The notes under the pieces: generated by a model
Databases searched by the model: none
What the model was told of the DNA's origin: nothing
The model's input: the letters and a program-made list of their open reading frames with translations, nothing else
Program-made: the position numbers and the translations under genes
Source: Dolomedes plantarius
Lineage: Eukaryota; Arthropoda; Arachnida; Araneae; Dolomedidae
Reading direction: 5' to 3'
Assembly (NCBI GenBank): GCA_907164885.2
Contig: OU015499.1
Coordinates: forward strand, 154,749,408-154,813,407
DNA length: 64,000 bases
In this document: positions 56,444 to 64,000 of the stretch, piece after piece
Layout: the number at the start of each line of letters is the position of its first letter
How positions within the stretch are numbered: the first letter of the stretch is position 1

Positions 56444-56768
56444 ACTGGTCTCGGCACCATGTTGAATAAGTCAAATTCTTGATTATCAGAGATCAAACCC
56501 ATAGAGGGACCAATACATTCAGTGATGTGAGAAGGAATGTGTTAAATTAGGGGTCTTCAACCTTTTCATGTTTGCGGGCCACACCAATAAATTCGCAAAG
56601 TTCTGTGGGCCACACATTTGTAAAACAAGTAGTTTGGCAGAGGCAAAACTGTATTTTTATCATGTTTTTATTAACTCGCTTTGTTGTTTGTTTGTGTGTG
56701 AGTATGTGTGTGTTTGTCCAGTCCAAATCTTGCAATTGATTTTTAACTTCCCGACTAGCTAGACATTT

Positions 56769-57083
56769 GAAACTTTTAGAATAGCTCAGAACACGATGTC
56801 AATGCATTATTTTAATACTTTTAGCCATCTTTAAGCAGAATTGAATCCATTTTCAGTTAATTTTATTTTGTAGACTGGTGCAGCCATCTATCGGCCGGAA
56901 CGGGAACAAAAAGTTAAATGCAAGTTAACTTCCAATTAACTTCATTTTCTTCAAGTTGATGGGATAATTCATCAAAAAATTTTTTTAACTATTTATTAAT
57001 ACATAGAATTGTCAAGTTTATATGATTCAACAGAAAATTTAAAAACATGGTACATAAAAAGTTCTTTTTATCTTGTAATTATT
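56769..57083 (-). repeat. Inverted repeat arm 2
   Basis: Inverse of 56127-56443, located inside the 56548-57872 hAT element. Confidence 0.85.
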
Positions 57084-57598
57084 TACAGACAAGCTTCAGC
57101 CTTTGAGATGATTGCTTGATTTGCATGTTATAGCATGATGATGAAGGATTCATTCCTTCAAAACACATCATTGAAGTTTAGTGTCTATGGTGCATTTCAA
57201 AATATATTTTGTACCTTTATAACCATTATTAAGTAAAAAATGTTTTTATTTATTGATTTCTTCAAACAACAAAAAATGGGAGTTCAATCAATGTATTTTG
57301 TACTTTATATTGAATGAAACAATGAATGCAGGCAAGACACATGTGAGATTCTGGAAAGAAAAAGCCTTGGCATGCTGCTTTTTGTGTTCATTTCATCTTA
57401 GGATTCTGAATACAAAAACCAGTTTATTATTTTGATAAGCCTATGTGCCATGGGTTACTTTTGCCCGTGCATTCTTGATCTTTTTTGTGTGAGAGAATTT
57501 GCCTTTCTAAGTTTTTTTTTTTCTTCCCAAATTTATATAAAACTTTCATTTTGCATGATCAAAATGTTTCGGCGGGTCACTAAAATACTGTTGATGGG

Positions 57599-57844
57599 CA
57601 GGGCCAGACTTACTGGGCCTGGGGCAAACTTCTGTTGGGGGCCCCAAGAAATCTGATTAATCGGATAATTTTTCGTTATTTTTTGGGGGGGGGCCCTTTT
57701 TTTCAGGAGATTTTTTTGAAGTACGGTACAAGTTTCAGAATTTTCTTTCGGAGGAAATCTAATAAATAAATTTTTTTAAAAATTTATTTGGGGGCCTGGG
57801 GCAAATTACCCCAGTTGCCCCCCCCCCCCCTCTGGGCAGCCCTG
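57599..57844. mobile_element. hAT-type MITE nested in a hAT element
   Basis: Begins CAGGGCCAGACTTACTGGGC and ends TCTGGGCAGCCCTG, with TTGATGGG on both sides exactly (57591-57598, 57845-57852). 246 bp with GGGGCC and C-homopolymer stretches. Confidence 0.9.
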
Positions 57845-57872
57845 TTGATGGGCCACGGGTTAAAGACCCCTA

Positions 57873-58842
57873 CGTTAAATGGTACATGGAAAAATGATAG
57901 AGTAAGAAAAAGTTTTTATTATAGACATTTTGTTGTGTCAGATGCGTGACAGGTTTTTTAAATGATGAGATTGAATTTTTTGCTAGAAAATTATTTTAGA
58001 CTATTAACAGATACTACTTTGCTCCAGTAATAGTGTCAGTTGTTTCATATTTCAGCTGTCTGTTAAAAATCATTGTACTGAAGATTTAGCATTAGTAAGT
58101 CATTTATTTAGCAGATGGAGTTTGTTATAATATGTGTGCTTTGAGTTTTGTGCTGCTTAAAATGTTATGAAATTCAAACTGTAATGAATCATCGATTTTG
58201 ATTTATTTTTTTCTGCATGAAACTTGAACATTAATTGTTATTTAGAACATGTATTTAATATTTTTGTTGAACTAATGGCTTCTTTAAAAGGTCATATCGT
58301 TTGAGAAACATCAGTGGTTGGTTACATTGATTTTTATAGTGCCAAATGTAGCATAAATGGATCTAAAGTAAATGCAGACTTACCTTCTGATCTACAAATA
58401 GACAACAAGGTGTTCTCATGCATTATTTTATAGATCATAGGTGTGCTGTATCAAATTTTGTAATTATTTCTTCTATTCATGCATTTTTATAATCGATCAT
58501 TTAAAAATCATTTTAATTCATGTGAAATAACGTGCTTGAAAGACTATCAAGTAAGTATTTAAATTTGTCCCAAATCATCCTGTTATCAGTACTTTAGAGT
58601 GAAATCAGTTATTGTGAGTTTGTTCACTTCTTTGAGTTGGTTATGTGATTTGATGTTTTCAAATTGTTACTGAGAAAACCTGGAAGATAAGTCTTCATAT
58701 TCTTTACTGTGGAACTATGAAAATCTTTTTAATTCATATGTATGGATACTACAGTTTTATGATAAATAGTACAAATAAAAATTATATTGTTATGAATGGT
58801 AAATTTATTTTGTGCTTGAAACAATGAGTTCAGTTTTAATCA
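57873..58842. other. Intergenic, nothing recognised
   Basis: AT-rich spacer with no gene. Confidence 0.5.
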
Positions 58843-59507
58843 TCTATATATATAAAACAGTTCTGTCTTGATTGACTGACTGACATATAACGCACAGACC
58901 AAACCGCTGGACCTAAAGGGCTGAAATTTTGCATGGCGATTCTTCTTATGGTGTAGGGGTGCACTAAGAAATATTTTTGAAAAATTCTGAGATTTTTTTA
59001 AATTAAATTTTTAAGCTGTTTTGTAACATTCTTTAAAGTTTGCATTTAAAATAATAATTTGAGGGTTATATCACGTGAAAGATCGTAAAAATTCCTTTAA
59101 AATGAAATCTTTTTCGAATTTTTACCTCCCTTTTCTGACTTTTGTTGAATTTTTAAATATTCATTTTTAGAATTTAATTTATTTAATGCCGATCACGTGG
59201 TTTCTTTTCTTTTTGTGATATTTTAAAACTAATTTTGTGTCACGTGCATAACAACGAAATAGACAAAAAAATATTAAAATTTATTCTTTCTAATGCGGCA
59301 GACGATTGGACATTATCCAAAAAATATTAAAATACAGTAAAAGAAATGTTCCTCAAACTGTACTATATTCTTTAGTATGTTCTATTATATTTAATTTGAA
59401 TATTTTCTTCTACATTATTTTGTCTATAAAAATATCCGTTACGATTTTTTTATAAATATATTTTTTTTTTTTTTTTTTTTTTTACATCTATTGCATACAT
59501 TGATTGT

Positions 59508-59510
<3 letters not shown>
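58843..59510 (+). mobile_element. Helitron, copy 2, 3' end lost
   Basis: Starts TCTATATATATAAAACAG after A and aligns with 53976-54717 up to about CATTGATTGTTGT. The CTAG terminus is missing because the sequence passes into a TA microsatellite. A long T run lies at 59460-59483. Confidence 0.8.

Positions 59511-59567
<57 letters not shown>
59511..59567. repeat. (TA)n microsatellite
   Basis: Pure TA dinucleotide tract between the broken Helitron and the LTR. Confidence 0.95.
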
Positions 59568-59571
<4 letters not shown>

Positions 59572-59865
59572 AGAATGTAGTTGGCAACACCACTGAACTA
59601 CTACTTCAACTTCTACTTCTCACTACTCCGGTGCGAAGGACTTGCGCGCAAACATTATGATGGACTAGTGACATTACGAAGCGGATGTGTCGCTCCGCAG
59701 GCTTGCCGTTTTGAGTCAAATAGCTATGTTAATGCTTTGTTTTTTCTTAATTTCATACTAAGTGTTAGTCCTGTCTTGTAAACATCGTCTAGTTTAATTA
59801 AATGTTCAAAATAATTAAGTCTAATGATTCACTTCTAAAGGAAGGAGTACTAACTCCTTCCTACA
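59568..59865 (+). mobile_element. 5' LTR of a Ty3/Gypsy-type retrotransposon
   Basis: Starts TGTGAGAATGTAGTTGGC directly after the TA tract and ends ACTCCTTCCTACA (TG...CA), 298 bp. It is followed at once by TGGGTGCTCGACCCTCGG, in the position of the primer-binding site. No clear TATA box or AATAAA was found. The 3' LTR lies outside the window, so the boundaries rest on the TG/CA ends and the adjoining TGG only. Confidence 0.65.
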
Positions 59866-61020
59866 TGGGTGCTCGACCCTCGGACTCGAAAAATACCCCT
59901 AGCTTGGACTGAACAACTATTTTCTTTTGATGATTCCTGGAGTACTGTTGTCTGTCATTTCGGTTTTGGATACCGCCAGCGAAAACGAAAGTGATGTGCC
60001 ACGGACTCTGATAATATTCTGATGGGATGACGAGAACCGAAAACCAGAACTGTGAGTATATTCTGATCATATTGTAATTATTTCATGCATACTTTGAAGC
60101 TTGTTCAAGAAAATTTTGAAGATTAATGGAATTCTCATCTTATTGATGATAATTATAAGAAAACTGAAAATATTTCAACGTTCTTTTGATGCAAGAATTT
60201 AATTGATGCTAAATTCATTTTTGATGGTCTTTGACGTTGAATTTATCACTTCTGTTTTCTTGAAGAGAATTCTATTTCAATGAAATTATTTGATGATTTG
60301 ATGAAAATTTCGACATTTAACTTGAAGAATCTTGTTTCCTTGAACAAACCACAACATAACATATATTTTGAAAGATCGCGAATTGAATACTTTTGAAGAT
60401 TATTATATTATTATTTTGATGCATAATTTTGACGAAGCGAATGTTTATTTGATGACAACTTTGCTTATTTGATGCGCTTTGATGTTGAACTTAATTCTGC
60501 TGTTTTCTTGCGAGAATATTTTTTATTTTGCAGAATGCTTTGATGCTTTCGATTTCACAATTTTGATACTTTCGATTTCCCAATTTTGATGCTTTTAACA
60601 TTAGAACTTTAACTATTATTTTGATGCTGCATTTACATCCTCTATTTTCTTCAACAGTGATTTATTTTGAAGATTAATTTGATGAATATTTTGCTGAAGT
60701 AATATCTAACTTGATACATATCTAAATTTACGTCATCTGTTTTCTTCAACCAGAGAAATTATTTTGAAGAACTTATTATTTGATATTTGATGCTTATTTT
60801 AGTTCATAATTTTGTTTTCTTGAACAAAACCTGTTTTAAAGATTACTTATTTTGATGCATATTTTGAGAATCAATATTTTATTATTGAATTGATATTTGA
60901 GGAAATTTCGATTTGAAATTTTATTTTTGAATTTGAATACCTACGTATTATAAGTATTGATTTTGGTTTTGAATATTTGTATATTTGTGTACTATAATTG
61001 TTTGAACCTAGTATATAGTT
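59866..61020 (+). other. Retrotransposon leader: primer site and long repetitive 5' UTR
   Basis: The primer-binding-site candidate is TGGGTGCTCGACCCTCGG at 59866-59883; I could not match it to a specific tRNA. From about 60090 to 61010 the leader is made of degenerate units alternating TTTTGATG-type and TTTTCTTGAA/TTTTCTTCAA-type motifs at roughly 100-150 bp spacing. No ORF. It could be an RNA-structure or packaging region. Confidence 0.55.
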
Positions 61021-64000
61021 ATGGCTACTCTCAACGATTACCCCAATATTGCAAAATCATTAAAATTTGGTAGTACGAATCAAATAAAGGTTCTACATCG
61101 TTTAATTTTTGGTACAGACGGCGACAGACAAAATCGTACCAGATTACGTAAATTTACAGGTTTTAAACAGCCATTCGTGTTGGAAGCAACGAAACAGAAA
61201 GTACTTAAAGAGTTTTCACTTAAAGACTTGATTTCTATTTGTAATCTACTTCATTTAGAATTTTCAACTGACCCAGACAAATGTGCCAATACCATTCTTA
61301 TGAGTCTTAGTGATTTATCGTTATTAAAAGCAGAATTTTCTGATCTTTCGGAATGCGAAGTGAATGATGACTCACTTCCGGATGCACGTTCATCCCAAAC
61401 TAACAGCGTTATAGAGGAAAATAGATCTCCCTTTTCCCCCACCATTGACGCAAAAGAATCTTCGAATAAGCAAAATACACACATTTCCGTTGGTGAATCA
61501 GATCAAAATTCATTGCCTTCAGTTGAAACTGCGAATCTCTCTTTCCAGTTGTTTAGTCTGAAAGACGTTGTTGATTTAATACAACCTTTCTCGTCTCGTG
61601 ATAATTACAGTGTTGAGAATTTTATATCTGACGTTGAAGAACTTTTTTGTTTATATCAGATAAACAATCCAATTCACCAAATTACTTTTGTTAGAAAATG
61701 TTTAACTGGTCCCGCTCAAACTTTAATTAGGTCTATTCGTGGAATTACAAATTGGGAACAATTGAAGCACCATTTATTAGACGAATTTTCGGACAAAATT
61801 AACGGTATTCAGTTACATAAATTAATGGAATCTCGACGTATGAAACCGTTTGAAACCCTACAAGAATATTTCTTAGCTATGAGAGATTTGGCACACAAAG
61901 GTTCTCTCGATGACTCCTCTCTGTTTGAGTATGTCATAAACGGAATTCCTGATTCAACAAACAATAAAGTTATTCTTTACGGTTGTAAATCCGTCCCTGA
62001 ATTTAAGGAAAAGTTGAAAATTTATGAACAAATCTTTAACAGATCACAAAATTTCAGACAAAATAATCAGAAAAAAATTGATGCTTCCTACCTCAATGTG
62101 AAAGTCGATAATACACGTAGCCCAAATACACAGCCAGTATGTTTTTCCTGTGGCTTGAGAGGTCACAAAAGCAACCAATGTTTGAATAAGTCACTTGGTA
62201 AACAATGCTACGGATGTAAAAGTTTTGGTCATGTTCATGCTAATTGCCCTAAAAGTTATCGAAATTCTAAACCAAAACCTGATTCTCAAAAACCTATTTC
62301 TGATAAAACTGTAAATGCACTTTCTCCTGAAACTTCATCGAAAAATCCCATGCATGTTGACATTCAACTTGCAGGAATTCAATTGACAGCACTCTGTGAC
62401 ACTGGGTCACAGGCAACCCTCATCAATGAGAAAACCTATCGAAGAATTGGTTCGCCACCATTGCAGCCCACCAACATTCCCTTTTCAGGAATTGGCAAAA
62501 ACCAAGTTCACAGCATCGGATTCTTTCAGGATTCCATCGAAATTCAAACCATTACTTTACCTGCTAAAATACATGTTCTAGAGGATGACTTGATTCCTTT
62601 TGATGTGATTATCGGAATCGACTTTTTGCAGCAAACCCAATTTACATTTGATGAAGACGGTATTCGTTTTACTCTTGATAATAACATCTTCGTTAATATT
62701 GCTAATATTCCTGATGACGAAGCTTTCCCATTTGATCTTTCACACATTTTGAATTCTGAAATTCGTGAGGAAGTTCAAAATATCGTTACTTCCTACAAAC
62801 CCCATAAAGTTCAAGACACTGAAATTAAAAGGACTATTTTATTACAAGATGAAATCCCCGTAAATCAACGTTCTCGACGACTCCCTTTTGCGGAACAGAA
62901 AATTGTAGAAAAACAAATTCAAGATCAGGGCCAAATATGCATGTCTGAAAAACCTCTAACATCTACTCAAGATAAGATTTCTAGGGTAGAGAAAATGGAT
63001 AATCCAATTGATTTTGAACGTGATGATGATGATGATGATGCCAATGATTTAGATTTGTTTCATGATAATGATGATGGAAAATATTTAGATGATGCTGATG
63101 CCAGTGATTTAGATTTGCTTCATGATAACGATGATGATAATGCTTTTGATATTGGAACTATCAAAGCAACTCTTGAACCAAAAATGTTTGATGCCGATGA
63201 TGATGCCCTTGAGAATGAATCCGTCAAAAGTGAAAAGGTTGAACCAAAATTTCAAGTTATTGAAGCTCCCAAACCCCCTGAACAAATAGCAGCTTTTCAA
63301 CAACAGAAAAACATTCTTTCACAAAACCCAGTTCTTCATGTTTTTCAACAGGGATACCCATTAGAACTCCACACTGATGCCAGCTCCTTAGGTTTTGGCG
63401 CTGTGCTCTTGCAACAATCCGATGATGGACAGTTTCATCCTATTCATTATTTTAGCCGTAAAACTACAGTTCAACAAGAAAAATATCATAGTTATGAACT
63501 GGAAGTTCTTGCCGTTATTGAAGCGCTAAAAAAATTTCGAAACTACTTGTTGGGAACAAAATTTAAAATTATCACCGATTGTGATGCTTTCCAAAAAACG
63601 ATGCACAAAAAAGAACTACCAGCTAAAATTGCTCGATGGGCATTGATGTTAGAAGACTTTGATTATGAAGTTTGTCATCGACCCGGTAGACAGATGAAAC
63701 ATGTTGATGCTTTAAGTCGTAACCCCATTCTTGTAATTACCTCAAATGATATCACTCAAAAGGTGAAAAATGCCCAAGACCAGGATGAATTTATATCTCA
63801 AATTAAATCTATGCTTGAATCTACACCTTCTGATGAATTTTTTGTTAAAAACGGAATTCTTTATAAACTTCATCAGGATGCCGAACTTTTAGTAGTCCCA
63901 CAAATGATGCAGAAAGAAATAGTGCTAAACGCCCATTCACAAGGTCATTTTGCTTCACAAAAAACCGAATTAATTGTTTCTCGTGAATTTTTCATCCCCC
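61021..64000 (+). CDS. Ty3/Gypsy-type Gag-Pol polyprotein, RT domain replaced (runs off the window)
   Basis: Open for 993 codons from the ATG at 61021, with no stop or frameshift. Order seen: Gag capsid-like region (about residues 175-350, with LTGPAQTLIRSI and MESRRMKPFETLQEYF); two CCHC zinc knuckles (about 374-387, CFSCGLRGHKSNQC, and 396-409, CYGCKSFGHVHANC) for RNA binding; an aspartic protease with DTGSQATLI (Asp460) and VIIGIDFL; the start of RT (RSRRLPFAEQKIVEKQI, to about 635). About 120 residues of acidic linker then replace the RT fingers and palm (DDDDDD at about 668-673), with no YxDD motif. The frame resumes in the RT thumb (FQQQKNILSQNPVLHV, from about 759) and a complete-looking RNase H (Asp786, Glu828, Asp853, Asp896). 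It ends in the integrase zinc-binding region (HSQGH at 972-976). Gag and Pol share one frame. Without RT it should need a helper, or be a deletion derivative or co-opted gene. Confidence 0.85.
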   Translation, partial: MATLNDYPNIAKSLKFGSTNQIKVLHRLIFGTDGDRQNRTRLRKFTGFKQPFVLEATKQKVLKEFSLKDLISICNLLHLEFSTDPDKCANTILMSLSDLSLLKAEFSDLSECEVNDDSLPDARSSQTNSVIEENRSPFSPTIDAKESSNKQNTHISVGESDQNSLPSVETANLSFQLFSLKDVVDLIQPFSSRDNYSVENFISDVEELFCLYQINNPIHQITFVRKCLTGPAQTLIRSIRGITNWEQLKHHLLDEFSDKINGIQLHKLMESRRMKPFETLQEYFLAMRDLAHKGSLDDSSLFEYVINGIPDSTNNKVILYGCKSVPEFKEKLKIYEQIFNRSQNFRQNNQKKIDASYLNVKVDNTRSPNTQPVCFSCGLRGHKSNQCLNKSLGKQCYGCKSFGHVHANCPKSYRNSKPKPDSQKPISDKTVNALSPETSSKNPMHVDIQLAGIQLTALCDTGSQATLINEKTYRRIGSPPLQPTNIPFSGIGKNQVHSIGFFQDSIEIQTITLPAKIHVLEDDLIPFDVIIGIDFLQQTQFTFDEDGIRFTLDNNIFVNIANIPDDEAFPFDLSHILNSEIREEVQNIVTSYKPHKVQDTEIKRTILLQDEIPVNQRSRRLPFAEQKIVEKQIQDQGQICMSEKPLTSTQDKISRVEKMDNPIDFERDDDDDDANDLDLFHDNDDGKYLDDADASDLDLLHDNDDDNAFDIGTIKATLEPKMFDADDDALENESVKSEKVEPKFQVIEAPKPPEQIAAFQQQKNILSQNPVLHVFQQGYPLELHTDASSLGFGAVLLQQSDDGQFHPIHYFSRKTTVQQEKYHSYELEVLAVIEALKKFRNYLLGTKFKIITDCDAFQKTMHKKELPAKIARWALMLEDFDYEVCHRPGRQMKHVDALSRNPILVITSNDITQKVKNAQDQDEFISQIKSMLESTPSDEFFVKNGILYKLHQDAELLVVPQMMQKEIVLNAHSQGHFASQKTELIVSREFFIP

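Larger units (their letters stand above)
56548..57872. mobile_element. hAT-type non-autonomous element
   Basis: Termini TAGGGGTCTTCAACC and GGTTAAAGACCCCTA, with flanks TGTTAAAT (56540-56547) and CGTTAAAT (57873-57880), 7 of 8 identical. The subterminal GCGGGCCACACCAATAAATT and, at the other end, GGGTCAC/GGGCCACGG are typical of the GGGGTC..AACC hAT group. It contains inverted repeat arm 2 and a nested hAT MITE; no transposase. Confidence 0.75.

Noticed and set aside
1..64000. CRISPR array or bacterial-type operon
   Set aside because: No regularly spaced identical repeats with unique spacers; all repeats are transposon termini, microsatellites or palindromes, and the gene structure is eukaryotic.

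Overview
This is an AT-rich animal nuclear window. Most of it is transposable-element debris, with three ordinary-looking host genes in between. The organism is most likely an arachnid, probably a spider. The grounds are the mix of element types (SCAN-like LTR-element gag, ZBED-type hAT, several Tc1/mariner and pogo relatives, Helitrons, tRNA-derived SINEs with a CAA tail), long AT-rich spacers and arthropod-like versions of CHTOP and IMMP1L. That assignment is inference; no species marker is visible.

Host genes: a CHTOP homologue (chromatin target of PRMT1, 7526-8239, +), an eight-finger C2H2 zinc-finger protein (32552-33364, -) and IMMP1L, the catalytic subunit of the mitochondrial inner-membrane peptidase (51388-51867, +). 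Each reads as one uninterrupted exon. They do not form a pathway. No complete tRNA or rRNA gene and no CRISPR array was seen.

Layout. 0-7.2 kb: Tc1-type remnant, Harbinger-like MITE, Helitron, tRNA-SINE, and a hAT element (5420-7149) with a perfect 8-bp target duplication and a MITE nested in its transposase. 7.2-11.3 kb: CHTOP and its long 3' region. 12.1-20.3 kb: pogo-like MITE, a full-length decayed ZBED-type hAT (12841-15636), a SINE, and a mariner-like element (19150-20256) split by a TTAA-flanked insertion. 20.7-29.6 kb: a hairpin, two adjacent Tc1-like elements (one split by a 2.3-kb TIR element with a possible small spliced gene), a minus-strand Helitron and a Tigger-like element. 32.5-33.6 kb: the zinc-finger gene and an NRF1-like site. 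34.4-44.6 kb: MITEs, Tc1-like elements, a broken Jockey-type LINE, two inverted copies of a TIR element encoding only a DNA-binding domain, TA microsatellites and a decayed DDE transposase. 44.8-50.7 kb: SCAN-like gag fragment, opposite-strand LTR with a tRNA-Leu-type primer site, pogo/Tigger remnant and a hAT transposase pseudogene. 51.4 kb: IMMP1L. 54-59.5 kb: Helitrons and hAT derivatives. 59568 to the window end: a Ty3/Gypsy-class LTR element with an open Gag-protease-RNase H-integrase frame.

The strongest unusual signals are: (1) the terminal Gypsy-type element, whose open frame of 993 codons has gag, protease and RNase H but an acidic Asp-rich linker where the reverse-transcriptase fingers and palm should be; (2) the paired HTH-only DNA transposons at 37.6 and 40.0 kb; (3) the 24042-26327 TIR element with a possible micro-exon gene; (4) an LTR and extended tRNA-Leu primer site lying antisense to a SCAN-like gag fragment between 112-bp direct repeats; (5) nested insertions whose target duplications let the pre-insertion sequence be read directly.
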